Assembly: GCA_022842885.1 (NCBI GenBank)
Contig: JALHOR010000051.1
Location: 1-36,019 of the forward strand
Length of the DNA: 36,019 bases
Origin: Anaerolineae bacterium
GTDB lineage: Bacteria; Chloroflexota; Anaerolineae; Aggregatilineales; Phototrophicaceae
Direction of reading: 5' to 3'
How positions within the stretch are numbered: the first letter of the stretch is position 1; each line of letters opens with the position of its first letter. The position numbers were made by a program, and so were the translations under genes. Under the pieces are notes generated by a model. It was not told the DNA's origin. It made no database searches and saw nothing but the letters and a program-made list of their open reading frames with translations. Shown here in pieces: positions 24,605 to 33,755 of the stretch.

Positions 24605-25762
24605 ATGAAAAACGCCTTTTTCATCATGGCATTCGCCCTGTTTGGATTGCATGTATTTTTGATAAGCGTAGCACTCATCGCCGGACAAGCGCATCCTGCG
24701 AATATTTTGCTATATGGAAAAATTTTGCTCGATGTTGAAAAACACATTCCTATTCGCTTATCACCCCATGAAACCGATATTCAGGGAGCATCTTGGTCGC
24801 CAGATGGTCATTTTATATTAATGACGATAGCCGGAGCATCCACCGATGAATCCGCTGCATGGGTACTGATGGCAAATGGGCAGCAGCGGCAACTTATCTC
24901 CAATACAGGTTATCAATATGTCTGGTCGCCCGACAGCACCCAAATTGCCTATCTTAATTGGTTGGATCAAGGCAAGATGGCGCTGCACATTTATGACCTT
25001 AAAACACAGCAATCACGTTGGTTATTCAATTATCAAGCCTATGGCAGCGATATTGTTTGGTCGCCCGATGGTCGGTACATCACCCTCACCATGCGCCAAT
25101 GGGAACGTAACCGCGTTATCCCAGATATTTGGGTCATCAATGCCAATACAGGAACATTGGAATATGAATTTAAACATGCCACGACGCCTGTTTGGTCAGC
25201 CGATAACCGCTGGTTGGCGATGACGCGCTTTGCCGCTGATGAACGTGGCATTTTCCTCGATCAAATTCCATATGTTGTTGAGATGACGACAGGCAACGCC
25301 ACTAGTCTGAATAGTGTTTTGCCATCCCCGGTATCCCCGGTGAGTGGTTACGAATATACCATGTCTCCCGATGGTCACTATCTCACGGTGCGAGTAGTGG
25401 CGATTGTGCCAGAGTTACATGTGTTGGCGATCACCGCTGCTGACGAATGGGAGTATCGCCTCACCCTAAAGAATGTGCGTTATCCCCAATGGTCGCCGGA
25501 TGGGGCGTGGCTCAAATATGAGCAATATGAAGCGGGCGAGACACATTTTTATATCATGCGCCCGGATGGCAGCGAAAAACACTGGTTTGGAACAATGCCT
25601 TATGGCGAAATTGGGGCATATCGCCCGCCAGTGTGGTCGCCGGATAGTCGTTTTTTAGTGAATTTGCGCCAAGGCAAAATTTCTTATTTGCTGGACAGCG
25701 CAACCGCAAAAATGACGATTTTGTGCTATTGCTTGGCGGGCAATGGGCAATGGAAACCCTGA
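24605..25762 (+). CDS. TolB-like beta-propeller protein with N-terminal membrane anchor
   Basis: 385 residues. A hydrophobic N-terminal segment (about 5-27) should export or anchor it. The rest shows seven PD40/TolB-type blades, each marked by a [W/M]SPD[G/S] turn: SWSPDGHFIL, VWSPDSTQIA, VWSPDGRYIT, VWSADNRWLA, TMSPDGHYLT, QWSPDGAWLK and VWSPDSRFLV, at intervals of about 45-60 residues. These scaffolds usually bind proteins or ligands; no catalytic motif is seen. Its start is close behind the zinc-ribbon gene, so the two may be cotranscribed. The ribosome site is poor (AAGGG only two bases from the ATG). Confidence 0.75.
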   Translation: MKNAFFIMAFALFGLHVFLISVALIAGQAHPANILLYGKILLDVEKHIPIRLSPHETDIQGASWSPDGHFILMTIAGASTDESAAWVLMANGQQRQLISNTGYQYVWSPDSTQIAYLNWLDQGKMALHIYDLKTQQSRWLFNYQAYGSDIVWSPDGRYITLTMRQWERNRVIPDIWVINANTGTLEYEFKHATTPVWSADNRWLAMTRFAADERGIFLDQIPYVVEMTTGNATSLNSVLPSPVSPVSGYEYTMSPDGHYLTVRVVAIVPELHVLAITAADEWEYRLTLKNVRYPQWSPDGAWLKYEQYEAGETHFYIMRPDGSEKHWFGTMPYGEIGAYRPPVWSPDSRFLVNLRQGKISYLLDSATAKMTILCYCLAGNGQWKP

Positions 25763-25766
25763 TTGG

Positions 25767-26951
25767 CTATTTTTCGCTGATGAGCGTCTGATATATGGCT
25801 TCGTATTGCGATGTTACCTGCGCCCAAGTGTAGTGTGTTTCAATCAGTTGTCTGCCACTTTGAGATAATGTTTGTTGTAACTGCTTATCTTGAAGCAACC
25901 GAATCACCTCGTCAGCAAAAGTTTCAATCGGCGCAATCAAGGCACTGCGATTATGGGTAACGGCAATGCCATCCACACTGATAGGTGTTGCCACAACAGG
26001 CAACCCCATTGCCAATGCCTCTAACACTTTGTTTTTGATGCCTGCCCCTATTTGCAGCGGACACACAAAGGCTGTTGCCCGCGTTTGATAAGGGCGAATA
26101 TCTGGCACGCGCCCAGTGACAGTGATGAAATCGTTTTGCAAGGCACGCACTGGCGGCGGTGGGGCATTACCCACCAAAATTAATTGTGTGTCCGGCATCA
26201 CTTGATGTATTCGTGGCAAAATGTGGTTCGCCAGCAAAAGAGCCGCATCAACATTCGGTGGATAGTCATAATTGCCAACAAATAATACTGTTGCTGGTTC
26301 AGGTTGCGAAGCGCCTCCAGTAAAAAAATCCAAATCAATACCATTGCTAATCACTTCAACAGGCAAAGTTGGATTTAAGCGCAATAGTTCATCTTTGTCT
26401 GGTTGGGCAACCACAATGGTTTTGGCATAAGACATGAACATCCAACGTTCTAGTTGCATAGCGATGATACGCCGCATCCGGTTGAGAATGCCGCCTTGTT
26501 GGGCAATCGCCCGCTGCAAATACAGGCTGTACGATTCATAGGGTGTGATAATGGCTGGAATACCCCGCAGCGCATGAAAGAATTCATACACCTGCACGCT
26601 GCCAAAAAGATGAATCATATCGTAGGAATTTTTATCTAACTGCTGTTCTATCGCCTGCCACATGGTGGCTGACCATGCTTGTTCGGCACGCTGCGGAAAC
26701 CGTTTTTGCGGCAACACCACCCGCTGAACATAATCAAATGGGGTACGCGGTGTTTCCGGCAATAGGTGCATATCGCGGAAAAATGGGGCGTACTGCTGTT
26801 TTTCATCGGCATCGCTGGCATATTGGGTAAATGCCAGCAAATCCAGCGTATGCCCGCGTTTTGCCAATGCCTGCGCCAAGTGCCACAAAATCAACCTATC
26901 GCCCAAATGCAGCGGGTAGGGTGGGCAGCGCGAAATAAATAGAATATTCAT
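25767..26951 (-). CDS. GT4-family glycosyltransferase, exosortase-cluster type
   Basis: 394 residues, GT-B fold. The N-terminus MNILFISRCPPYPLHLGDRL matches the start of the TIGR03087 sugar-transferase group often linked to EPS and PEP-CTERM/exosortase loci. The C-terminal half has the nucleotide-sugar site: VLFVGNYDYPPNVDAALLLA, then a Gly-rich LPVVATPISVDGI and the GT4 acidic region VCPLQIGAGIKNKVLEALAM with its EX7E-like pattern. The ATG at 26951 is chosen over a TTG at 26960 because the second, fragmentary copy at 27629 starts at the same ATG. No exosortase gene is in the window. Its first 71 bases are repeated at 27559-27629 beyond a toxin-antitoxin module. Confidence 0.85.
   Translation of the reverse strand: MNILFISRCPPYPLHLGDRLILWHLAQALAKRGHTLDLLAFTQYASDADEKQQYAPFFRDMHLLPETPRTPFDYVQRVVLPQKRFPQRAEQAWSATMWQAIEQQLDKNSYDMIHLFGSVQVYEFFHALRGIPAIITPYESYSLYLQRAIAQQGGILNRMRRIIAMQLERWMFMSYAKTIVVAQPDKDELLRLNPTLPVEVISNGIDLDFFTGGASQPEPATVLFVGNYDYPPNVDAALLLANHILPRIHQVMPDTQLILVGNAPPPPVRALQNDFITVTGRVPDIRPYQTRATAFVCPLQIGAGIKNKVLEALAMGLPVVATPISVDGIAVTHNRSALIAPIETFADEVIRLLQDKQLQQTLSQSGRQLIETHYTWAQVTSQYEAIYQTLISEK
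26881..26951. repeat. 71-bp direct repeat, copy A (start of the glycosyltransferase)
   Basis: These bases encode the first 23-24 residues of the glycosyltransferase and match 27559-27629 with three differences (26891, 26930 and 26946). Identity drops sharply just outside: the next four codons differ at about six of twelve bases although HLA is still encoded. The toxin-antitoxin pair lies between the two copies. Confidence 0.9.
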
Positions 26952-27003
26952 AAGAGCCAATCATCAGGTAAACTTATGGCTAAATAGTAGTGGAGAAATA
27001 ATC

Positions 27004-27228
27004 ATGAAGCCATCACTCATTACCCAATCACCCGAAATTCTTGGCGGAACCCCTGTCTTTTACGGAACGCGAGTCCCTATCCAAACATTGATTGATTATT
27101 TGGCGGGAGGCGAAACACTGGATGAGTTTTTGGATAATTTTCCTTCTGTCAGTCGTGAACAAGCCATTGAATTTTTGCAAAGTGCCAGCAACTTGTTGAT
27201 GGAAAAAGTGCATGAAACTGCTAATTGA
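27004..27228 (+). CDS. DUF433 antitoxin-like protein
   Basis: 74 residues of the DUF433 family, a small helix-turn-helix-like antitoxin. The signature ILGGTPVFYGTRVPIQTLID (12-31) is followed by the LDEFLDNFPSVSREQAIEFL helix-loop (about 39-58). It probably neutralises the downstream PIN-like toxin and represses its own promoter. GGAG about eight bases before the ATG marks the start. It overlaps the toxin gene by 17 bases, the usual coupled arrangement. The start codon is 52 bases from the divergent glycosyltransferase start. Confidence 0.9.
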   Translation: MKPSLITQSPEILGGTPVFYGTRVPIQTLIDYLAGGETLDEFLDNFPSVSREQAIEFLQSASNLLMEKVHETAN

Positions 27229-27544
27229 TGAAAATTTACCCCGCAAAATCAAGAATTTTTTGCCGGAGTATGAAATCAATACCGTTCAGGAAATGGGTTG
27301 GGCAGGTATCAAAAATGGCGAACTCCTAAAACTAGCATCAGAGCAGTTCGATGTTTTCATAACACTTGATCAAAATTTGCAATATCAACAAAATCTCCGT
27401 GAAACAACGATTGCAATTTGTGTCTTAAAGGCGAGGAGCAACCGTTTAATAGATATTGAGCCTCTAATTCCAAATCTGAAACAATCGCTAATAACGATTC
27501 GCCGCGGAGAGATACTTGAAGTAACCACCAATATAGAAGGATAA
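27212..27544 (+). CDS. DUF5615 PIN-like toxin
   Basis: 110 residues of the Mut7-C/DUF5615 PIN-like ribonuclease group. Acidic active-site candidates are in order: Asp6 and Glu7 in LLIDENLP (3-10), and Asp53 in VFITLDQNLQ (about 48-57). The WAGIKNGELLKLA segment (about 30-42) is typical of the family. The protein is full length. It is encoded in a short operon with the DUF433 gene, overlapping by 17 bases, so it is presumably an RNA-cleaving toxin held in check by it. The target RNA is unknown. Confidence 0.9.
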   Translation: MKLLIDENLPRKIKNFLPEYEINTVQEMGWAGIKNGELLKLASEQFDVFITLDQNLQYQQNLRETTIAICVLKARSNRLIDIEPLIPNLKQSLITIRRGEILEVTTNIEG

Positions 27545-27558
27545 CATCTCGTGCTAGA

Positions 27559-27629
27559 TGCCACAAAACCAACCTATCGCCCAAATGCAGCGGGTAGGGT
27601 GGGCAGCACGAAATAAATAGAATGTTCAT
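27559..27629 (-). pseudogene. Truncated 5' fragment of a second glycosyltransferase gene (direct repeat, copy B)
   Basis: On the minus strand an ATG at 27629 opens MNILFISCCPPYPLHLGDRL, then VLWHLA, matching the first residues of the glycosyltransferase at 25767-26951 with Arg8 to Cys and Ile to Val changes. Homology stops at about residue 26 where the toxin-antitoxin side begins; the rest of the reading frame is antisense to the toxin gene. The fragment starts 17 bases after the stop of the beta-propeller gene, where an intact second gene of the operon would be expected. Confidence 0.8.
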
Positions 27630-27646
27630 GGTTGATTTTAGAATAT

Positions 27647-28687
27647 TTACGGTATCTCCGATATGGTATGAATGATAATCGGCACATCTCCATTCGTATT
27701 TACTACAACCCGATTATCAACTGGACTCCAATCAAAAGTGCCACTACTGTCAATTAAGTCAACTTCTTCCCAGTTTGTATCTCTTATGCTGATATAGTTA
27801 TTGCCCTGATGAATAGCTAAAAGACTACCATTGTAGTTCCATTTCACATCACTAGCCCAAGTTTGTTCATTGCCAGATTCTACTGAAATATCAGAAATTA
27901 ACTCGCCACTGAGCGCACTCCAGATAAGCACCTGTGTTAAATCAGTTGTGGCGATGTAGTGTCCATTGGGATTCCAGTCAATATGAGTCCGAGTTTCAGA
28001 ATTTCCGGGCAAATCAAACAACCATGCACCGGTGTCTGTGTCCCATACTCTTGCAATATTATCAGGATGCCCACTTGTGGCAATATATTGGTCGTCTGGA
28101 CTAAAAACAACCTGACTAGCCCGATATGTTCGAGAATTCTTGACTTCTAAGTATAATGAGCCATCTTCGTTCAAAATTACGAGGGCATCATCTTCCTCTG
28201 TAGCAAAAATGCCGCCGTCATAAAGCGTAAAAGCCAATAAATTCCCATTATGACTCCAACTTAAACTTGGAATGCCCATAATTTCACCATCACTATAAAC
28301 ATAAGTATCCAGAATAGTTTCGGTTTCAATATCTAAAATCATGATAAACCCAATAGGCTCACCCTCTGGTGTTCCAGTGATTGCCAGACGCCGATTATCA
28401 GGATGCCAATCCATAGCGATAACACTCACACCATAATTTTCAAAAGGAAATTCAGTGAGTACCAGCGGAATAGTTTTGATATATTCTCCTGTTGTTCCAT
28501 CCCATAAAACAACACCATGTCTATAATAACCGGCAATCCGTTGTCCATCTTTACTCCACACTAAATGACCGAGCCTTCTGCCGTCAATATCTTGTGTCAA
28601 CACGGGAGCAACAAGGGTAACAAGATATAAGAAACTGCAAAACAGCATGATCGGCAAATAAATTCGATGTTTTGTATGGTGAAACAT
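27647..28687 (-). CDS. Secreted WD40-like beta-propeller protein
   Basis: 346 residues with a signal peptide (about 1-32, hydrophobic MLFCSFLYLVTLVAPVL then TQD). About seven blades follow, with the turns VWSKDGQRIA, DWHPDNRRLA, SWSHNGNLLA, VFSPDDQYIA, DWNPNGHYIA, KWNYNGSLLA and DWSPVDNRVV, some ending in [I/V]W[D/S] as in WD40 repeats. The likely role is extracytoplasmic binding or scaffolding. AGGAG six bases before the ATG and an extended -10 promoter support the start. The DNA looks more AT-rich than the neighbouring genes. It was probably once followed directly by the glycosyltransferase gene, now displaced by the toxin-antitoxin module. Confidence 0.75.
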   Translation of the reverse strand: MFHHTKHRIYLPIMLFCSFLYLVTLVAPVLTQDIDGRRLGHLVWSKDGQRIAGYYRHGVVLWDGTTGEYIKTIPLVLTEFPFENYGVSVIAMDWHPDNRRLAITGTPEGEPIGFIMILDIETETILDTYVYSDGEIMGIPSLSWSHNGNLLAFTLYDGGIFATEEDDALVILNEDGSLYLEVKNSRTYRASQVVFSPDDQYIATSGHPDNIARVWDTDTGAWLFDLPGNSETRTHIDWNPNGHYIATTDLTQVLIWSALSGELISDISVESGNEQTWASDVKWNYNGSLLAIHQGNNYISIRDTNWEEVDLIDSSGTFDWSPVDNRVVVNTNGDVPIIIHTISEIP

Positions 28688-28728
28688 GCTCTGCTCCTGC
28701 TTATATTAAGATTGCTATCCAAAATAGA

Positions 28729-28737
28729 ATTATACCA
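28729..28737 (-). promoter_or_regulatory. Extended -10 promoter of the WD40-like gene
   Basis: TGGTATAAT on the minus strand, an extended -10 (TGn plus a perfect TATAAT) that does not need a strong -35. Transcription would start near 28722, 35 bases before the ATG. Confidence 0.6.
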
Positions 28738-28793
28738 TCTACGTTATTCTCACATTACCCACAAAAGTGTGACATTGAATTAAAAATTCCCCT

Positions 28794-28823
28794 TTGCCAC
28801 AGCTTAACCTCTTGTGCTACTGT
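28794..28823 (+). promoter_or_regulatory. Promoter of the PPC-like secreted protein gene
   Basis: TTGCCA (28794-28799), 18 bases, TACTGT (28818-28823). The leader of about 30 bases contains GAGGGT before the ATG. Confidence 0.45.
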
Positions 28824-28861
28824 AACAGCAGCGATCTAATCTATTTGCTGAGGGTAAACAT

Positions 28862-29635
28862 ATGATGAAACGTATCTTTTTTCTGGTTAGCCTCCTGATG
28901 CTGATTTTTGCATCGGTTATAGGGGTGCAGGCACAGCAAGAAATTTTAGCGGATACCCCCGTAACAGGCGAAATTACCAATGAAAGTTTTGCCCAAGAAT
29001 ATGTCTATAAAGGCACGGCGGGCGAAGTGCTGGTTATTGTTTTGGCACCGGTGGATGTGTTGTCAGATTATGACCAACCTGCGTTGATTGTGGCAGATGA
29101 AAGTGGGCGTGAACTCATTAATGATGATAGTTTTGGCACATTGACCGTTGCATTAGAATTGGAAGAAGATGGCATCTATACGATGACCGCTTCGCGCTAT
29201 GATGGTGCGAATGGGCTGAGTGTCGGTGAATATACTCTGACCGTCATTAAACCGCAGGAAATGGCATTGGGTGATATGGTTGAAGGACGGATTGATAACG
29301 AAAGCACCCAATATTATATGTATCGCGGTGAAGACGATTTTATCTTGGTGTATAACCGCGATGGCTCATTTGCCCCTCAAGTCAGCCTTATCACCATCAG
29401 CGATGATGGCTTATTAAACGAAGTTGGGTTTATGGGGGGTGATTTGGTGACTGCCGCCGCAATTGGCATCATTCCGGGCGAAACAACGTATCTGATTCGG
29501 CTTGCCCCGGCGCTCTTTAGTTTCTCGTTTGATACGCAGGTCAGCGATTTTACGTTGGAAGTGGCATCGCCGAGCGATGAAACCACCCCCGGCGAAATGC
29601 GCCGCGCCACTGACGCAGCATTGGTTTCATGGTAA
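28862..29635 (+). CDS. Secreted protein with two PPC-like beta-sandwich domains
   Basis: 257 residues. A signal peptide (1-25, ending GVQAQQE) is followed by two similar domains of about 110 residues. The first opens VTGEITNESFAQEYVYKGTA (33-52) and the second VEGRIDNESTQYYMYRGEDD (about 140-159), showing an internal duplication. Each resembles the bacterial pre-peptidase C-terminal (PPC) fold, with a GEYTLTV-type closing strand in the first. No catalytic domain is attached, so it is a stand-alone exported binding or structural protein. GAGGGT precedes the ATG at 28862, and the next codon is also ATG. It is convergent with sigA. Confidence 0.65.
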   Translation: MMKRIFFLVSLLMLIFASVIGVQAQQEILADTPVTGEITNESFAQEYVYKGTAGEVLVIVLAPVDVLSDYDQPALIVADESGRELINDDSFGTLTVALELEEDGIYTMTASRYDGANGLSVGEYTLTVIKPQEMALGDMVEGRIDNESTQYYMYRGEDDFILVYNRDGSFAPQVSLITISDDGLLNEVGFMGGDLVTAAAIGIIPGETTYLIRLAPALFSFSFDTQVSDFTLEVASPSDETTPGEMRRATDAALVSW

Positions 29636-29650
29636 TCGAGCATTTTCTGA

Positions 29651-29713
29651 ACCGCCAAGCCACTGAGAACGCTAAGAGTTTTATGTTTGACGTTCTTGGC
29701 GTTTTGGCGGTTA
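29651..29713. terminator. Nested hairpin between convergent genes
   Basis: Outer arms AACCGCCAA (29651-29659) and TTGGCGGTT (29705-29713) enclose inner arms AACGCTAAGA and TCTTGGCGTT. The long stem lies between the PPC-like and sigA stops and could terminate in both directions. The CGCCAAG-type arms resemble a common dispersed intergenic repeat. No T-run is present on either side. Confidence 0.45.
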
Positions 29714-29727
29714 TGATGTTGTAAAAA

Positions 29728-31338
29728 TTACATCTCCAAATAATCGCGCAGTTGACGGCTGCGGGTGGGATGACGCAGTTTACGCAGCGCCTTTGCTTCA
29801 ATCTGGCGAATGCGTTCACGGGTGACGCCAAAATGCTTGCCGACTTCTTCCAACGTGTGGTCTTGCCCATCCACCAAGCCAAAACGCATTTGCAGCACTT
29901 CGCGCTCACGGTCACTCAGGACGCCTAATGCATTGCGAATTTGCTCTTTCAGCAATTGGCGACTGGCAGCATCCACTGGACCCGGCACATTTTCATCAGG
30001 GATAAAATCACCCAATTGGCTGCTATCTTCCTGACCAATGGGCATATCCAAACTCATCGGTTCTTGGCTAATCCGCATGATTTTACGGACTTTTTGGGCA
30101 GCACGACGCAATTTACGGGCGAGCGAGGGGTCTAGGTGTTTGCCTTCGCTGCGGAGAAATTTGATAGCGTCGCGTTCATCTTTGGTCAAAAAGTCCATTT
30201 CCAGCGCAATTTGTTCGGCACTTGGTTCTGCCCCCAAGCGTTGCAATAATTCACGCTGAATCCGCATGAGGCGATTAATCGTTTCGACCATGTGAACAGG
30301 AATGCGAATGGTGCGGGCTTGGTCGGCAATTGACCGGCTGATGGCTTGGCGAATCCACCATGTTGCATAGGTGCTGAATTTATAGCCTTTGGTATGGTCA
30401 AATTTCTGGACTGCTCGTAACAGCCCGATATTGCCCTCTTGAATCAAATCCAGAAAACTAATGCCGCGTCCCATATAACGTTTTGCCACACTGACTACAA
30501 GGCGCAGATTCGCTCGTGTCAGCGATTCAACAGCATGTTCTGCTTGATGTTCGACCCGTTCATGAGTCTCCTGAGCATCTAGCGCCGGATTTTCTTCTTC
30601 TTCCAACCAACTGGTAAAAATATCCAGTGTGGGTATCTCTTTATTTTCACGGAAATAACCACGCAACCGCGATAAGACGCTGGAAGGAATCAGGCTCAAG
30701 CCATGAATCACATCGAAGACTTTGGCGGCATAGGTCGTCCAAGCCTCATCATGTCCCCATTCGCGTTCCCGGAAATAATCCCGGATGATAGATTTATTGC
30801 CGGTATCCCAATCGTTATACAACATTTGCACTTCATCAATCAGGTCACGCATATCCGGCAGGGCAACTTTGAGTTTGCCTGCCATTTTCTTGGCTTCTTG
30901 CCATTCCCGCGCTACATATTGATACGAATGGCGCGTAACATCCACGCTGTTCGGCAACCGGCTCACTTGTTCACCCTGCAAGCGGTCTAAACTAGCAAGT
31001 TGGTCGCTGAGTTCATTTAATAAGCGTTCTGCCGCAATTTGGATGCTTAACCACATTTCGCGGTTGGTATCCAACAGCGGGACTTGCCCAATTTCTTTCA
31101 GATACATACGGACAGGGTCATCAGCGAGTGGGATGTTGGCATAATCTTCATCCTCATCCTCAAATTCTTCGTCCTCATCGCCCAATTCATCCTCATCCAC
31201 ATCAATGAAGAGTTCATTGGCATCATCCCCAAGAACATCTGCTGGCAAATCATCTTTGAAGGTATCCAGCAGCAGGTCTTCGTCTTCTTCGCCATCAAAA
31301 TCGTTGAGTGCGCCGCGCAAATCGTCGTTATTATTCAT
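29728..31338 (-). CDS. sigA: Primary RNA polymerase sigma factor (sigma-70)
   Basis: 536 residues. It directs RNA polymerase to housekeeping promoters. After a strongly acidic N-terminus (15-66) comes region 1.2 ([18 protein letters not shown], 72-89), a non-conserved block of about 170 residues, then region 2 ([20 protein letters not shown], 277-296, and [20 protein letters not shown], 324-343), region 3, and region 4 with [18 protein letters not shown] and the helix-turn-helix [20 protein letters not shown]. Region 3 also has an extra segment ([20 protein letters not shown]). A recognisable region 1.1 is not seen. It is 98 bases downstream of dnaG, the macromolecular-synthesis-operon order. 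Confidence 0.95.
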   Translation of the reverse strand: MNNNDDLRGALNDFDGEEDEDLLLDTFKDDLPADVLGDDANELFIDVDEDELGDEDEEFEDEDEDYANIPLADDPVRMYLKEIGQVPLLDTNREMWLSIQIAAERLLNELSDQLASLDRLQGEQVSRLPNSVDVTRHSYQYVAREWQEAKKMAGKLKVALPDMRDLIDEVQMLYNDWDTGNKSIIRDYFREREWGHDEAWTTYAAKVFDVIHGLSLIPSSVLSRLRGYFRENKEIPTLDIFTSWLEEEENPALDAQETHERVEHQAEHAVESLTRANLRLVVSVAKRYMGRGISFLDLIQEGNIGLLRAVQKFDHTKGYKFSTYATWWIRQAISRSIADQARTIRIPVHMVETINRLMRIQRELLQRLGAEPSAEQIALEMDFLTKDERDAIKFLRSEGKHLDPSLARKLRRAAQKVRKIMRISQEPMSLDMPIGQEDSSQLGDFIPDENVPGPVDAASRQLLKEQIRNALGVLSDREREVLQMRFGLVDGQDHTLEEVGKHFGVTRERIRQIEAKALRKLRHPTRSRQLRDYLEM

Positions 31339-31436
31339 ACAATGCCTAAATCGCCGCTATCATATCGTCTCGCTATAGAGCCTAGCATACCGGAATCACG
31401 AAGATTGTGCTATCCGTGACTTCGCCGATACCCCTG

Positions 31437-33587
31437 TTAATTCAAACCCAGCAGGGGTGAACTTAATAATTGATTGAGCCGATGCCATGCTTGAGACAGC
31501 AGCCGATGGTGGGTCATATACTGCTGCAATTCGGCAGTATTCCGATTTTGTTCTGCATCCACTTGCAGAAAATAAATATCTTGTTTATCGCGTCGCAAGC
31601 GCAACCAGCGCAGGGCAAGCACCCGGCGGATGTCTTCATGATTGCCTGCTTTATTCGGGCGTAACTGGCGCTGATGTTTTTCCCAGATGTCTGCCAATTC
31701 ACCTGTCATGCGTCCATTCAGTTTGTTGGTCAACAAGGTTTCTTCTGGTTGGAGCAGCGTCTCTAATTCATGGTGCAGTTCCATTTCCAGATGATATTGC
31801 ACGAAAGTCAGCGGGTCAGTATCGCTTTGTTCTAGGGCTTTAAACAATAAGACTGCCAGACTACGAAAATCACTCTGGCTAAAATCTTCTGGTTGAAAAT
31901 CTGCCAATGGTCCCGTAGTGAGCATTTCGTCATCTTGGGTTAATTCGCGCAATTTGCGATTCACTTGGTAAATCAGCCCCGGCTGTATCAGTAACAGCCG
32001 CAACCCATACGCTTCCATTTCGCGGTTGGTATGTTGTGCTGTCAGACGCGGCGTTTTCGCCGTCCGCGCTGGAAACAAATCCACAGGCAGCGGCATATCC
32101 TCGTCATCTATGGGCGAAATTTCGGCATCATCCGGGAAAAATGGCGGCGGTTCTTCGCTGTTGGCGCTTTCCCACCCATCATCATTGAAGGGCGGTGGCT
32201 CAATCGTGTTGTCTTGCTTAGGGCGCTCTGGCGTCATTTTTGGACGGCGAGCAGCGTCTATACGTTTCAATTCATCTGCCCACGCCAAAAGATCTTGTTC
32301 TTGCAGGCGCAGCCGCAGCGCCAATTTTTGGAGATTATCTTGACGATACAAATTATCTTCAGAGACGGTCAGAATGGGCAGCAAACGGCGGGCAATGGCT
32401 TCACGTTCTTGTATGGTGCTGCCACTGGATAAAACAGCCGTCTCCATATCAATCACAAAATCGGCTACCGGGCGGGCAGCGTCTACATAACCCTGCCATT
32501 TTTCCGGCGTTTCGCGCAGCACATCATCCGGGTCTTTGGCAGTATCGCCCATCTGCAAGATACGAATATCCGCGGCTAATTTGCCCGTGTAATCTTCTGC
32601 CAAGGTTTGGCGGGCAACTTCTAAACTGCGGCGCGTGGCGCTTTGTCCAGCAGCATCCGCATCTAGCGCAAGGATAATTTTTTGGGCATAGCGCGGCACC
32701 AGCAGTTTTAACTGTGTTTCGGTGAGTGCTGTTCCCATCTGGGCGACGACATTCCGATAACCGGCTTGATGCGCCTGAATCGCGTCCATATAGCCTTCAA
32801 CGATGACAGCGGTGCCAGAAGCACGAATAGCGTCTTTTGCCTTATCCAAACCAAATAAAGTGCGGCTTTTATCAAACACAACTGATTGTGGTGAATTTAA
32901 ATATTTAGGCTCATCCTCTGGGTTTAAGGCACGCGCCCCAAAGCCAATCACGCGCCCACGTTCATCGCGGATAGGAAGCATGAGGCGCTGCCGAAAACGG
33001 TCATACACATTGCCACGTTCATTTTTGGAAGCGAGACCTGCCGCCAGCACTTCGGTCTCTGTGTAGCCCAAACTTTTGAGCGTGTTCAGCATGGTTTGCC
33101 AATCATTGGGCGCATAACCAATCTGAAATTCTGCCAATGTCGCATCCGTGAAACCGCGTTTTTGGCGGGCATACTGCAAAACGGGTTGGGCAGCGGCATT
33201 ATTTGCCAGCAACCAAGTGTGATAATACTCAGCGGCAGTTTTGAGCATTCCCCGCAGGCGGTCTTGTTGTTTGTCTTGCTCGGCTTGGGCGGGTGTTTGC
33301 TTACGAACTTCGACCCCGGCTTGCCTGCCTAATTCATTGAGGGCTTCGCTGAATGACCAACCATGCATTTTTTCGGCAAAATTAAAGATGTCGCCGCCGG
33401 TGCTGCACGCGCCAAAACACCGCCACGTCTGATTATCTGGATTGATAACAAATGAGGGCGTTTTTTCGCCATGAAACGGGCAGCACGCCTTATAGGTGCG
33501 CCCCGCTTTTTTGACGGACGGAACATACTGTTGGATATACGTCACAATATCCAAGCGTTCTTTGATTTGCTCTGTAAGAGATGACAT
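31437..33587 (-). CDS. dnaG: DNA primase
   Basis: 716 residues, synthesising RNA primers for replication. The CHC2 zinc site is complete: Cys36, His39, Cys57 and Cys61 around CPFHGEKTPSF. The catalytic core includes FGARALNPEDEPKYLNSPQ, the TOPRIM GTAVIVEGYMDAIQAHQAGY and LALDADAAGQSATRRS, where the Glu and DxD pair bind metal. A linker rich in Pro and acidic residues (about 450-520) separates it from a helical C-terminal region that should contact the replicative helicase. The protein is longer than the E. coli enzyme, mostly through this linker. The start at 33587 has no clear Shine-Dalgarno. It precedes sigA. Confidence 0.95.
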   Translation of the reverse strand: MSSLTEQIKERLDIVTYIQQYVPSVKKAGRTYKACCPFHGEKTPSFVINPDNQTWRCFGACSTGGDIFNFAEKMHGWSFSEALNELGRQAGVEVRKQTPAQAEQDKQQDRLRGMLKTAAEYYHTWLLANNAAAQPVLQYARQKRGFTDATLAEFQIGYAPNDWQTMLNTLKSLGYTETEVLAAGLASKNERGNVYDRFRQRLMLPIRDERGRVIGFGARALNPEDEPKYLNSPQSVVFDKSRTLFGLDKAKDAIRASGTAVIVEGYMDAIQAHQAGYRNVVAQMGTALTETQLKLLVPRYAQKIILALDADAAGQSATRRSLEVARQTLAEDYTGKLAADIRILQMGDTAKDPDDVLRETPEKWQGYVDAARPVADFVIDMETAVLSSGSTIQEREAIARRLLPILTVSEDNLYRQDNLQKLALRLRLQEQDLLAWADELKRIDAARRPKMTPERPKQDNTIEPPPFNDDGWESANSEEPPPFFPDDAEISPIDDEDMPLPVDLFPARTAKTPRLTAQHTNREMEAYGLRLLLIQPGLIYQVNRKLRELTQDDEMLTTGPLADFQPEDFSQSDFRSLAVLLFKALEQSDTDPLTFVQYHLEMELHHELETLLQPEETLLTNKLNGRMTGELADIWEKHQRQLRPNKAGNHEDIRRVLALRWLRLRRDKQDIYFLQVDAEQNRNTAELQQYMTHHRLLSQAWHRLNQLLSSPLLGLN

Positions 33588-33694
33588 GATGAAATGTCTA
33601 GGATGATTGACTTGCGAATACCTGCATTATAGAGGGGGGAAAGATTTCACGCAACATAGGTAGGCGGCAAAAGATGTGGTGAATTACAGACAAT

Positions 33695-33744
33695 TTGCCA
33701 GCAGATGTTGAGTTCATTGACCCAACATCTGCATCAACTGGCAA
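33695..33744 (-). terminator. Hairpin downstream of ugd
   Basis: A perfect 10-bp stem GCAGATGTTG/CAACATCTGC (33701-33710 with 33723-33732) with an outer 6-bp extension TTGCCA/TGGCAA, 12 bases beyond the ugd stop. It lacks a good U-tract, so efficiency is uncertain. Confidence 0.5.
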
Positions 33745-33755
33745 CGATACGATGC

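Noticed and set aside
27357..27558. Continuation of the truncated glycosyltransferase frame past its 26 homologous residues
   Set aside because: The extra residues are simply the antisense of the toxin gene; only the 71-bp portion is homologous to the glycosyltransferase.
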